Shown: positions 8,294-15,855 of the stretch, piece after piece
Layout: every line of letters starts with the position of its first letter
Numbering within the stretch: the first letter of the stretch is position 1
NCBI RefSeq assembly: GCF_026008495.1
Contig: NZ_BQUN01000112.1
Coordinates: 273,111-317,746 of the forward strand
Reading direction: 5' to 3'
Origin: Streptomyces sp. A012304
GTDB lineage: Bacteria > Actinomycetota > Actinomycetes > Streptomycetales > Streptomycetaceae
DNA length: 44,636 bases
The notes under the pieces: model-generated
Told to the model about the DNA's origin: nothing
Seen by the model: only the letters and a program-made list of their open reading frames with translations
The model's database searches: none
Program-made: the position numbers and the translations under genes

Positions 8294-9040
8294 TCATATC
8301 ACGGCGGACTTCTCGCGCCACAGGGCGGCGAGTGCGTCGTCCCCGGTGACCGTGGGGAAGGGCAGCCGGTTCCACAGGGCCAGGTAGAGCTGCCCCGCTG
8401 TCCCCGTCACCTCGCAGTCGGCGTCCCCCGCGTCCCCGAGCTCCGTCACGGGCGGCTGGGGCGACAGCCGTACGGTCCACACGGCGCCCTCGACGTCGGT
8501 CGCCCGCACCCGCAGGGTGCGCGGCTCCTCGGTGCGCACCGCGCTCTTGGGGCGGGCGTGGAAGGCGCGCAGCAACTCGTCGACACCGTCCACCGCGAAC
8601 CGCGGGGCGAGGGAGGCGGCGATCGCCTCGGGTGCCGTACCGCGCGCGGACTCCGCGTCCACGCGGTGCACGGTCGTCTCGTGCGCCTGTCGCCGAGTCC
8701 AGAACGCGAGGGGTGAGGGGGCGGGCATGAAGTGCCAGCACTCCACGTCGGGCGGGGCGCTGGCCAGGGTGTCGACGAGCCGGCGGTGCCCGTCCCGGAA
8801 CCAGTCCAGCAGCGCGGTGCCGTCCAGGTCGGGCAGTCCGTCCAGGGGACGGGGGGAGGTGTGCCTCTCGGCCACGAACGAGGTCGCCCAGCGGTGCACC
8901 ATCCCCGTGTGCCGCAGCAGGTCCCTGACCTGCCAGTCCGGGCAGGTCGGCACCTTGGCGTCGGGGCCCGCCTCGGCCGCGGCGGCCGCGAGGCCGAGGC
9001 CCTGCTCGTCGAGCGCCTGTATGAACGCGGTGGTCTCCAT
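8294..9040 (-). CDS. Maleylpyruvate isomerase family mycothiol-dependent enzyme
   Basis: This 248-residue protein has a DinB/maleylpyruvate-isomerase N-terminal domain: CPDWQVRDLLRHTGMVHRW near residues 33-51 and RRQAHETTVHRVDAE near 114-128 carry the metal ligands. A C-terminal sterol-carrier-like domain of the MDMPI_C type contains RVRATDVEG and CEVTGTAGQLYLALWNRLP. It is predicted to be a cytosolic, metal- and mycothiol-dependent enzyme, probably in detoxification or aromatic metabolism; the substrate is unknown. No ribosome binding site precedes the ATG. A CACACT hexamer 7 nt upstream suggests a leaderless mRNA. It is convergent with the MarR gene. Confidence 0.92.
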   Translation of the reverse strand: METTAFIQALDEQGLGLAAAAAEAGPDAKVPTCPDWQVRDLLRHTGMVHRWATSFVAERHTSPRPLDGLPDLDGTALLDWFRDGHRRLVDTLASAPPDVECWHFMPAPSPLAFWTRRQAHETTVHRVDAESARGTAPEAIAASLAPRFAVDGVDELLRAFHARPKSAVRTEEPRTLRVRATDVEGAVWTVRLSPQPPVTELGDAGDADCEVTGTAGQLYLALWNRLPFPTVTGDDALAALWREKSAVI

Positions 9041-9221
9041 GGGGCTGAGTGTGCCGGATGGAGTGCGCTCGATGGCCAGGATTTTCGGTGGAACGGGCCG
9101 CCGCGATTGGCCGAAACGGCACGGTGCGGGGACGCCGTCCGCTCGAACTGGCATGCGTGCACGGCAAGTTCGCCTAGGTTTGGTTCCTGATCATCAGTGT
9201 GAGCACGCAGGAGGCCTTGCC

Positions 9222-10046
9222 GTGTCGGATTCCACCCCCCAGACCACTGCCAGCGCGGGCATACCCGGCCGGATCGACACGTCCAAGCCGCATTCAGCCC
9301 GGTTCTGGAACTACTTCGTCGGGGGGAAGGACAACTACGAGGTCGACCGTGAGATCGGGGACGACATCAAGAAGATCTTCCCCGGCCTCGTCGACGTGGC
9401 CGTCACCAGCCGGCACTTCCTCGGACGCGCGGTCCGCCATCTCGCCGTCGAGCAGGGCATCCGCCAGTTCCTGGACGTCGGCACCGGTCTGCCGACCGCC
9501 GACAACACCCACGAGGTCGCCCAGCGGGTGGCGCCGGACGCGCGCATCGTCTACGTCGACAACGACCCCATCGTGCTGGCCCATGCCCACGCCCTGCTCA
9601 CCAGCACGCCCGAGGGCCGGACCGCCTACCTGGACGCCGACCTCTACCAGCCGGAGGCCGTCCTCGAAGCCGCCCGCGGGACGCTCGACCTGTCCCAGCC
9701 GGTCGCCCTGATGATCCTCAACACCCTGGGGCATGTCGCCGACTACGAGCAGGCCCGCGACCTGGTGCGCCGGCTCATGGCGGGCCTGCCGCCCGGCAGC
9801 CACCTCGTGATCAGCGACAGCACCGCCACCAGCGAGGGCATGATCGCCGCGTCCGACGCGTACAACGCGAGCGGCGCGGTGCCGTACTACGTCCGCAGCG
9901 TCGAGGAGATCGCCGGCTTCTTCGACGGCCTCGAACTGGTGGACCCGGGCATCGTCCAGGTCCCCGCGTGGCGCCCGGAGGCAGGCGATTCGGCCAACCC
10001 GGTCGGCGCTGTGGACGCCTACTGCGGGGTGGGGCGCAAGAAGTAG
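9222..10046 (+). CDS. SAM-dependent methyltransferase, DUF574 family
   Basis: This 274-residue protein belongs to the actinobacterial DUF574 (Methyltransf_19) family, which is expanded in Streptomyces. The N-terminal signature is SARFWNYFVGGKDNYEVDRE (about residues 27-46). The SAM-binding motif I is FLDVGTGLPTADNTHEVAQ near 85-103, and motif II is VYVDNDPIVLAHA. The GTG start has CAGGAGG 7 nt upstream. It stands alone, and a perfect 15-bp hairpin follows. The methyl acceptor is unknown for most of the family, so only the reaction class is safe. Confidence 0.94.
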   Translation: MSDSTPQTTASAGIPGRIDTSKPHSARFWNYFVGGKDNYEVDREIGDDIKKIFPGLVDVAVTSRHFLGRAVRHLAVEQGIRQFLDVGTGLPTADNTHEVAQRVAPDARIVYVDNDPIVLAHAHALLTSTPEGRTAYLDADLYQPEAVLEAARGTLDLSQPVALMILNTLGHVADYEQARDLVRRLMAGLPPGSHLVISDSTATSEGMIAASDAYNASGAVPYYVRSVEEIAGFFDGLELVDPGIVQVPAWRPEAGDSANPVGAVDAYCGVGRKK

Positions 10047-10110
10047 GGGCGGCTGGCGGCGGGGGTGCCCGTCGCGTTCCCCCGGGCCCGCGGGCCTGCG
10101 CATGGACGAA

Positions 10111-10145
10111 ACGGCGTACTCCGACGCGGTGTCGGAGTACGCCGT
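10111..10145 (+). terminator. Hairpin terminator after the DUF574 gene
   Basis: A perfect 15-bp stem pairs 10111-10125 with 10131-10145 around a 5-nt loop, 64 nt past the methyltransferase stop. It may also stop minus-strand transcripts from the remnant at 10219-10380. Confidence 0.8.
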
Positions 10146-10218
10146 CCCTGGGCGCCGGGACTGCCACCGGGGTGAGCGAGTCGATGCGGTCCGTACGGGA
10201 CCACGCCGTCGGCCCTGT

Positions 10219-10380
10219 CTACCGAGCCGGCTCGGCCGCCCCGTCCCGCCCGCCGCCGAACACGTCCTCGATGAGCCTCGTCCACCCACTCCCGGCCCGC
10301 GGTCGTGGCGGGGATCCCCGGTGCGGACGTCCCGTCGTCGTAGTACTCGCCGGTGAAGTTGAACACCCCGCTGGTGGGTG
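10219..10380 (-). pseudogene. Remnant of the 3' end of an unrecognised protein gene, frameshifted
   Basis: On the minus strand one frame reads FNFTGEYYDDGTSAPGIPAT and on to GREWVD. The neighbouring frame then continues with RLIEDVFGGGRDGAAEPAR and a stop at 10219. Joined by a one-base shift near 10275-10285, these make a plausible C-terminal tail of about 50 residues, with protein-like codon choice in each part. No start or ribosome binding site is visible, so I call it a decayed fragment. I do not recognise the family. Confidence 0.4.
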
Positions 10381-10425
10381 TGTGAAGGGTCGCTGAACCG
10401 GCCGGCTGTGGCGCGACGGAACGGC

Positions 10426-10458
10426 GAAGCCCGCCCCACGGTGTGTGGGACGGGCTTC
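10426..10458 (-). terminator. Hairpin terminator downstream of the tRNA-like gene
   Basis: A 14-bp stem with one mismatch pairs 10426-10439 with 10445-10458 around a 5-nt loop. On the minus strand it starts 6 nt after the discriminator base of the tRNA-like gene, as expected for a single-gene tRNA transcript. Confidence 0.75.
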
Positions 10459-10464
10459 GTGTCG

Positions 10465-10534
10465 AGCGCCGGGCAGGCCTTGCACCTGCATCTTCCCGCA
10501 GGAAGCGGGACGTCTTTCCTTGGACCACCAACGC
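10465..10534 (-). tRNA. tRNA-Gly(UCC)-like gene with a non-canonical T-loop
   Basis: The minus strand folds into a 70-nt cloverleaf. The acceptor stem GCGTTGG pairs with CCGGCGC (7 bp, two G-U). The D-arm has three pairs plus a 13-22 mismatch and a 6-nt loop that keeps A14, G18 G19 and A21. The anticodon stem is five perfect pairs around the loop CTTCCTG, giving anticodon TCC (10501-10503 on the complement). The variable loop is 4 nt and the T-stem GCAGG/CCTGC is perfect. Bases expected for glycine identity are present: G1-C72, C2-G71, G3-C70, U73, C35 and C36. Oddities are T-loop TGCAAGG, with G at position 55 (GUGC instead of GTPsiC), U37, G38, and no encoded CCA. It is either a specialised or a decaying tRNA. 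Confidence 0.55.
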
Positions 10535-10576
10535 ATAGGCGACCGCCCGGAATCGGGGGCGACCAGCTCAAGATCA

Positions 10577-10582
10577 AGTCTA
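10577..10582 (-). promoter_or_regulatory. Probable -10 element for the tRNA-like gene
   Basis: TAGACT on the minus strand (preceded by TGCGC) lies about 43 nt upstream of the cloverleaf, which would give a leader of about 36 nt. No good -35 is visible at 17 bp, so the call is tentative. Confidence 0.4.
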
Positions 10583-10683
10583 GCGCATCCCCCAGCGGCC
10601 GCTGACGAGCTGTCCCACGGTCGGCAGTTCCATGCACCTGGGCAAAGCCATCTGCCGTTCTCGTGGGCCCAGGAGTACTCGCT

Positions 10684-10704
10684 CGTGCCGCTGATCACGG
10701 CACG
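10684..10704 (-). terminator. Weak hairpin after the MFS gene at 10740
   Basis: The 7-bp arms CGTGCCG and CGGCACG enclose a 7-nt loop, 35 nt past the stop of the minus-strand MFS gene. It is short for a Streptomyces terminator. Confidence 0.4.
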
Positions 10705-10739
10705 CGACGGTTGCCCCTGGACCCGTTCCGACGTGCCGG

Positions 10740-11951
10740 TCAGTGATCGTCCGTCGCCCGTCGTGTGCCCAAGCCGATCAGCGCTGCCACTCCCGCCAGC
10801 GCCGCCACGCTGGTGAGGGCTGTGGGGAGGGTGAACCAGTCGGCCATGAAGCCGATGGCAGGGGGGCCCAGGAGCATGCCGCCGTAGCCGAGGGTCGAGG
10901 CGATGGCCACTCCGCTCGGACCGGCCAGGGCGCCCGCCCGTTCCACGGCGATCGGGAACAGGTTGGCCAGGCCGAGGCCCGTGACGGCGTAGCCGAGGAG
11001 TGCCGCCCACAGGGCCGGGGCGAGGGAACCGAGCAGCATGCCGGCCGCCGCGACGCTGCCGCCGGCCACCACGGTGCGGGTGCGGCCGAGCCGTTCCAGC
11101 AGGGTGGTGCCGGTCAGCCGGCCCACCGTCATGGCGAGCGCGAAACAGGAGTAGCCGGCCGCCGCCGCGCCGGCCGAGGAGCCCAGGTCCTGCTGGAGGT
11201 GGAGGGCGCCCCAGTCGGCGAGGGCGCCTTCGCCGTAGGCGGTGCAGAGGGCGATCAGGCCGAAGACGATGACGAGCCCGCGGGTGCGGGGAGTCGGGCG
11301 GGACGCCCCGGTGTGCGCGGGGCCGGTCCCGGCGGCGGTCTTCGGTGCGGGTGGTCGGAGGCGGAGCAGCGGCGGGCCCGCCAGCGCCGTCACGAACAGA
11401 CCGACGAGGCCGAGGCCGAGCAGATGGCGGGTGGGGGAGAGGGAGCCGGCGACCAGCCCGCCGAGGCCGGCGCCGATCATTCCGCCGAGGCTGAAGGCCG
11501 CGTGGAACGTGGGCATGACCGGCCGGTCGAGGGCCCGCACCAGATCGACGGCGGCACTGTTGAAGGCGACGTTGATCCCGCCGTACGCGGCGCCGAAGAG
11601 CAACAGGACGGTGCCGAGCGCGAGGACGGAGTGGGTGAGCGGGGGAAGCGTGACGCTCAGCGAGAGCAGGACCGCGCAGACCACGGTCACCGGATGGCTG
11701 CCGTAGCGGCGGCAGAGACGGCCGGTGAGCATCATGGTGACGACCGCGCCGGCCGAGACGCCGAGCAGGGCGAGCCCCAGGGCGCTGGCGGAGGCGTTGG
11801 TCTGCTCCTTGATGGCGGGGATGCGCACGACCCAGCCGGCGAAGACGAAGCCGTCGAGGGCGAAGAAGACCGTGAGGGCGATGCGGAGTCGGACGAGTGC
11901 GCTGCCGTGCGGCACGACGCTGTGCGTACGGAGTTTGTTTATGGGCGGCAC
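10740..11951 (-). CDS. MFS transporter (YbjJ-like inner membrane transporter)
   Basis: This is a 403-residue major facilitator protein with about 12 hydrophobic helices. Helix 1 contains FFALDGFVFAGWVVRIPAIK, typical of the YbjJ/FucP-like branch, and a long polar loop lies at mid-protein (RPPAPKTAAGTGPAHTGAS). The substrate is unknown; an efflux role is commonly assumed for this branch. The start is GTG with no ribosome binding site. A clear promoter (TTGCCC-N17-TAGCCT) ends 6 nt before it, so the message should be leaderless. It is not in an operon. Confidence 0.92.
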   Translation of the reverse strand: MPPINKLRTHSVVPHGSALVRLRIALTVFFALDGFVFAGWVVRIPAIKEQTNASASALGLALLGVSAGAVVTMMLTGRLCRRYGSHPVTVVCAVLLSLSVTLPPLTHSVLALGTVLLLFGAAYGGINVAFNSAAVDLVRALDRPVMPTFHAAFSLGGMIGAGLGGLVAGSLSPTRHLLGLGLVGLFVTALAGPPLLRLRPPAPKTAAGTGPAHTGASRPTPRTRGLVIVFGLIALCTAYGEGALADWGALHLQQDLGSSAGAAAAGYSCFALAMTVGRLTGTTLLERLGRTRTVVAGGSVAAAGMLLGSLAPALWAALLGYAVTGLGLANLFPIAVERAGALAGPSGVAIASTLGYGGMLLGPPAIGFMADWFTLPTALTSVAALAGVAALIGLGTRRATDDH

Positions 11952-11957
11952 AAAGTC

Positions 11958-11986
11958 AGGCTAGGCGGGTGCCGGGGGCGGGGCAA
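11958..11986 (-). promoter_or_regulatory. Vegetative-type promoter for a leaderless MFS mRNA
   Basis: On the minus strand, -35 TTGCCC (11981-11986) and -10 TAGCCT (11958-11963) are 17 bp apart. The GTG start at 11951 lies 6 nt beyond the -10, about where transcription should start. Confidence 0.72.
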
Positions 11987-12009
11987 GGTGGTTGAAGACC
12001 GCACGGTCG

Positions 12010-12205
12010 GTCGTCGAACCCGGTGTGCGGGTGTTTCAGTGCGCGGTCGACCGTCGCGCCGTGGTGGGCGGGTGGTGTGGGTGCGGCGTCAGTCGTCGCA
12101 CGGCGGTGTGCGGGTGGTGTTCGGTACGGCGGCAGTCGTCGCACCGCGGTGGGCGGGTGCTCAGTGCACGGCCGGTCGTCGCACCGCGGTGCGCGGGTTG
12201 GTCGG
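12010..12205. repeat. Five imperfect 40-43 bp tandem repeats
   Basis: The unit core GTCGTCGCACCGCGGTG followed by GCGGGT recurs with starts near 12011, 12051, 12093, 12136 and 12176. Copies 4 and 5 are nearly identical over the core and contain the palindrome CACCGCGGTG. The block fills the intergenic region between the MFS promoter and the 3' end of the glyoxalase-like gene, and no frame across it reads as a convincing protein. Possible roles are a protein-binding array or slippage-prone noncoding sequence; neither is shown. Confidence 0.7.
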
Positions 12206-13018
12206 TCAGCGCTCGGTCGGGGTGAGCACCACGAAGTCCGCGTTCGACGGGTCGAGGCAGATCGCCAGTCGGCCGACGCCCTCGGCGTCCTCGGGGCCCA
12301 TCTGCACACTGCCGCCGTTCTCGGTGACCTTGGCGACCGCGGCGTCGCAGTCCGTGACGTCGAAGACCGGGTGCCAGTACGGCCGCCCGTTCGTCAGGGT
12401 GAGGTCCTTCTCTGGAAGTTCCATGAGGCCGCCCTGCATGCGCTCCGCCGGCAGTCCGGCGGGCGTGATGAGGATGTACGTGCCTGCGTCGCCCGGCAGC
12501 GGCATGTCGCTGAACTGCCAGCCGAAGACACTGCCGTAGAACTCCTTCGCGGCTGCGGCGTCGCTCGTGAACAGTTCGGTCCAGGACAGCGAGCCCGGCG
12601 CGTCCGCGAGTTCGAAGCCCTTGTCCTTACCCGGCTGCCATACGGCGAACTGGCCCCCCAGCGGGTCGCTGAACTGCGCCATCCGGCCCCAGTCCTCCAG
12701 GTCCCTCGGGGGCACCCGCACGGTGCCGCCCGCGCGCTCCACGGCCTGTGTCGTGGCGTCCGCGTCGTCGACCGTGTAGTAGATCATCCAGGCGGACCGC
12801 GCGCCCTCCTCGGTGAGCTTGCCGAGTCCGGCGACGGTCTTGCCGTCCTTCTTCAGCATCCCGCCTTCCATCTCTCCGCCCTCGGCCCCCTCGGCCTCGC
12901 CCATGGGCTCGTATTCCCAGCCGAGTACCGCGCCGTAGAAGGCCGCGGCGGCTCGTACGTCGGGGGTGCCGAGGTCGATCCAGCAGGGGGAGCCGGCGGT
13001 GAGTTCGGTGGTGATCAT
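12206..13018 (-). CDS. VOC family protein with two glyoxalase-like domains
   Basis: This 270-residue protein carries two vicinal-oxygen-chelate modules. The first (about residues 8-125) begins GSPCWIDLGTPDVRAAAAFY. The second (about 135-265) begins GSLSWTELFTSDAAAAKEFY and contains YWHPVFDVTDCDAA. It resembles the Streptomyces hydroxylase/CFP-30B-like proteins. The fold usually binds a metal and a small molecule; the function here is unknown. The ATG has an AGGGGA site at good spacing. The tandem-repeat block starts right at its 3' end. Confidence 0.92.
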   Translation of the reverse strand: MITTELTAGSPCWIDLGTPDVRAAAAFYGAVLGWEYEPMGEAEGAEGGEMEGGMLKKDGKTVAGLGKLTEEGARSAWMIYYTVDDADATTQAVERAGGTVRVPPRDLEDWGRMAQFSDPLGGQFAVWQPGKDKGFELADAPGSLSWTELFTSDAAAAKEFYGSVFGWQFSDMPLPGDAGTYILITPAGLPAERMQGGLMELPEKDLTLTNGRPYWHPVFDVTDCDAAVAKVTENGGSVQMGPEDAEGVGRLAICLDPSNADFVVLTPTER

Positions 13019-13116
13019 GTGTTCCCCTATCGATGGTCTCGTGATTTCAGCGTGACACCGGGCAGCGACAATCGCCCGCCGGCCGCTCCCCGGGGTCCCT
13101 CTCCGTGCTGGCGCAC

Positions 13117-13138
13117 CGCTCGGCGGGCCCGCCGAGCG
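13117..13138. repeat. Perfect 22-bp palindrome in the intergenic region
   Basis: The arms CGCTCGGCGGG and CCCGCCGAGCG abut with no spacer. It lies about 100 nt upstream of the glyoxalase-like gene and 190 nt upstream of the MFS-fusion gene. It could be an operator or a cruciform/hairpin; the sequence alone does not decide. The rest of 13019-13324 holds no gene. Confidence 0.6.
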
Positions 13139-13252
13139 CGGCGCGGGGGCGCGGCGGTGTGGCGTCGAGAATGGAGGAACCCCGCGTTCCGGCACGGCAG
13201 TTGACTGGTGCATGATTGCGGAACCTTTACTTCGCCCTTACCGAATCCTCTT

Positions 13253-13280
13253 CTTGCTTAAGTCAATCAAGGGATAGGTT
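13253..13280 (+). promoter_or_regulatory. Promoter/operator candidate for the MFS-fusion gene
   Basis: This AT-richer island contains a near-palindrome (CTTGCTT-N5-AATCAAG, 13253-13271, 6 of 7 positions paired) and a TAGGTT hexamer (13275-13280), about 45 nt before the GTG start. A TTGCTT -35 would be only 15 bp from the -10, so the promoter assignment is tentative. Confidence 0.4.
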
Positions 13281-13324
13281 TCGGGGCGTCGTGCAGACCG
13301 CATCTCCCCACGGAGGCCCGACCC

Positions 13325-15673
13325 GTGTCCCATGTCCACCCCAGGTCCGACCGGGCGGGGGAGCCCGCCGCGCCACGGACCGGTCTCGTCGTGACGGTGC
13401 TGGCCTTCGGCGGGATCGTGGTCTCGCTGATGCAGACCCTGGTCATCCCGATCGTCCCCCAGCTGCCGGAACTGCTGGACGCCCCCGCCTCGGACACCGC
13501 GTGGGCCGTCACCGCCACGCTCCTCGCGGCCGCCGTCGCCACCCCCGTGATGGGCAGGCTCGGCGACATGTACGGCAAGCGCCGCATGCTCATGGTCAGC
13601 CTGCTGGTGCTGATCGCCGGATCGGTCACCGCCGCCCTCAGCGACTCGCTGGCCCCGATGATCGTCGGGCGTGCGCTGCAAGGCCTGGCGTCCGGCGTCA
13701 TTCCGCTCGGCATCAGCATCATGCGCGACGAACTGCCCGCCGAGCGGCTCGGCTCGGCCACCGCGCTGATGAGCGCCTCCCTCGGTGTCGGCGGCGCGCT
13801 CGGTCTGCCCGCCGCCGCGCTGATAGCCGACCACTTCGACTGGCACATGCTCTTCTGGACCTCGGCCGGGCTCGGTGCCGTCGCCGCGTTGCTGGTGCCG
13901 CTGACCGTGCCCGAGTCGAAGGTGCGCACCGGCGGGCGGTTCGACATCGTGGGCGCCGTCGGCATGGCGGCCGGGCTGGTCTGCCTGCTGCTGGCGATCT
14001 CCAAGGGCGCCGACTGGGGCTGGAGCAGCACCACCACCCTCGGCCTGTTCGCGGGCGCGGTCGTCGTCCTGCTCCTGTGGGGTGCCTTCGAACTGCGCGT
14101 CCGGGAGCCCCTGGTGAACCTGCGGAGCACCGCCCGCCGTCAGGTGCTGGTGACCAACCTCGCGTCGGTGGCGTTCGGCTTCTCCATGTTCGCGATGTCG
14201 CTCGTCCTGCCACAGCTCCTGCAACTGCCGCGGGCCACCGGCTACGGTCTGGGCAGGTCGCTGCTGGACGCCGGTCTGGTGATGGCGCCGGCGGGCCTGG
14301 TGATGATGGCCATGGCGCCCGTCTCCGCCCTTCTGTCGAGGGCGCGGGGCCCGAAGGTGACCTTGATGGTGGGCGCCGTGATCGTGGCGGCCGGATACGG
14401 CCTCAACATCGTGATGATGGACGCCGTCTGGCAGCTCGTCGTGGTCACCTGCGTCATCGGCGCCGGCATCGGCTTCGCCTACGGCGCCATGCCCGCGCTC
14501 ATCATGGGCGCCGTGGACCCCTCCGAGACGGCCGCCGCGAACAGCCTCAACACCCTGATGCGTTCCATCGGCACGTCAACGGCCAGTGCTGTCGCCGGTG
14601 TGATCCTGGCTCAGATGACCACGGCCTTCGGCGCCACCGCGCTGCCCTCGGAGAACGGGTTCAAGGTGGTCATGGGTGTGGGCTCGGGAGCGGCGGTGCT
14701 CGCCTTCGTCGTCGCGGCGTTCCTTCCGGGCCGGAAGGCCACCGCCGGGGCCGCCGAAAAAGACGCCGAAGAAGCCGCCGGCGCTGCCGAGAGCCCTGCC
14801 GCGCGTGCGGGGGAGGAGGCCGTGGGCGCCGCCGTCGCCGTACCGCTGGCCCGTGCCGTCGCGGAGCTCGTCGCGACGGTGCCGGGGCTGGCCGACGGCA
14901 CACCGGCCGGCGGCGGGCATCCGGTGCGCGGCCGGGTGCGGGGCGTGGAAGGCGCGCCCGTGGGCGGGGCCGCGGTGACGCTGATCTCCCTGGGCGGACG
15001 GCAGTTGAGCCGCTCGGTGACCACTGCGGACGGCTCCTACGCGACCGAGGCGCCGGGCGAGGGCACGTACGTGCTGATCGCCTCCGCCGAAGGTCACCGG
15101 CCGCAGGCCACGACCGTCGTGGTCGGCGCCACGCCGGTGACGTACGACGTGCTGCTCAGCGGCGGCAGCGGGCTCACCGGTGTCGTGCGGTCGGCGGACG
15201 ACGGGGCGCCCGTGGCCGGGGCGGTGGTCATCGTCACGGACGTCCGAGGCGACGTGCTCGCCACGGCGCAGACCGACGGCGTCGGCGAGTTCACCCTGGC
15301 CGAGCTGGTGCCGGGCCCGGTGACCCTCGCCGTCAGCTCGCCCAAGCACCGGCCGGTGGCGCTGCCCGTCGAGGTCGGCGGCCAGGGCATCACCCGTGTG
15401 GACGTCGAACTGCGGCCCGGCGCGCAGGTACGGGGCACCGTCCGTGGCGCGGGCGCCCCGCTGGGCGACGCGCGGGTGACGCTGGTGGACGCCGCCGGCA
15501 ACGTCGTCGCCACCACGACGACCGGCCGCGACGGCGTCTACGCCTTCGGCGACCTGGACGCCGGCCAGTACACGGTCATCGCGACGGGGTATCCGCCGCG
15601 CGCGGCCGGAGTGAGCGTGTCCGGCGGCGACATCGACGGCCATGACGTCGAACTGGCCCACGCCACCGACTAG
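13325..15673 (+). CDS. MFS transporter fused to three carboxypeptidase-regulatory-like domains
   Basis: This 782-residue protein has two parts. Residues 1 to about 475 form a DHA2-type MFS transporter with motif A (GRLGDMYGKRRMLM), SIMRDELPAERLG and about 14 hydrophobic helices. A linker rich in Ala, Glu and Gly follows (about 476-530). Then come three repeats of the carboxypeptidase-regulatory/CnaB-like beta-sandwich type, starting near 532, 613 and 702 (for example VRGRVRGVEGAPVGGAAVTL and VRGTVRGAGAPLGDARVTLV). The GTG has a GGAGG site 8 nt upstream. It is presumably an exporter whose beta-domains sit on one membrane face; their partner and the substrate are unknown. Its stop codon overlaps that of the convergent small gene. 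Confidence 0.93.
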   Translation: MSHVHPRSDRAGEPAAPRTGLVVTVLAFGGIVVSLMQTLVIPIVPQLPELLDAPASDTAWAVTATLLAAAVATPVMGRLGDMYGKRRMLMVSLLVLIAGSVTAALSDSLAPMIVGRALQGLASGVIPLGISIMRDELPAERLGSATALMSASLGVGGALGLPAAALIADHFDWHMLFWTSAGLGAVAALLVPLTVPESKVRTGGRFDIVGAVGMAAGLVCLLLAISKGADWGWSSTTTLGLFAGAVVVLLLWGAFELRVREPLVNLRSTARRQVLVTNLASVAFGFSMFAMSLVLPQLLQLPRATGYGLGRSLLDAGLVMAPAGLVMMAMAPVSALLSRARGPKVTLMVGAVIVAAGYGLNIVMMDAVWQLVVVTCVIGAGIGFAYGAMPALIMGAVDPSETAAANSLNTLMRSIGTSTASAVAGVILAQMTTAFGATALPSENGFKVVMGVGSGAAVLAFVVAAFLPGRKATAGAAEKDAEEAAGAAESPAARAGEEAVGAAVAVPLARAVAELVATVPGLADGTPAGGGHPVRGRVRGVEGAPVGGAAVTLISLGGRQLSRSVTTADGSYATEAPGEGTYVLIASAEGHRPQATTVVVGATPVTYDVLLSGGSGLTGVVRSADDGAPVAGAVVIVTDVRGDVLATAQTDGVGEFTLAELVPGPVTLAVSSPKHRPVALPVEVGGQGITRVDVELRPGAQVRGTVRGAGAPLGDARVTLVDAAGNVVATTTTGRDGVYAFGDLDAGQYTVIATGYPPRAAGVSVSGGDIDGHDVELAHATD

Positions 15674-15855
15674 CTGTACGTCGTGCTCCTGACCGGCGCT
15701 CGTCCGTTGCCACCCCTCCGCGGAACACTCAACCGGCCGGAGTCGGCGTGGTAGGCGCCGCAGAGCAGAAGCGTCTCGTCGGCGCGGGCGGCGCCTGGGT
15801 CCGGTTGCTCGGGCCAGGACCCGTCGGGTTCCGACTCGCCCAGAAAGCGGCTCAC
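15670..15855 (-). CDS. Small hypothetical protein, translationally coupled
   Basis: This 61-residue ORF starts with GTG inside the stop of the upstream gene (GTGA overlap), which suggests coupled translation. It begins VSRFLGESEPDGSWPEQPDP and contains DETLLLCGAYHADSGRL. The composition is protein-like, but I recognise no domain. Its TAG stop overlaps the TAG of the convergent MFS-fusion gene within the tetranucleotide CTAG. It may have been a continuous gene with its neighbour before a frameshift, but the precise overlap argues for two genes. Confidence 0.55.
   Translation of the reverse strand: MSRFLGESEPDGSWPEQPDPGAARADETLLLCGAYHADSGRLSVPRRGGNGRAPVRSTTYS

Noticed and set aside
10440..10600. 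Cobalamin riboswitch on the minus strand
   Set aside because: The string GGGAAG-N4-AGGTGCAAGGCCTGC recalls the B12-box region, but the GCCACTG element is missing, no cobalamin or transport gene follows, and the segment is explained fully by a tRNA cloverleaf.
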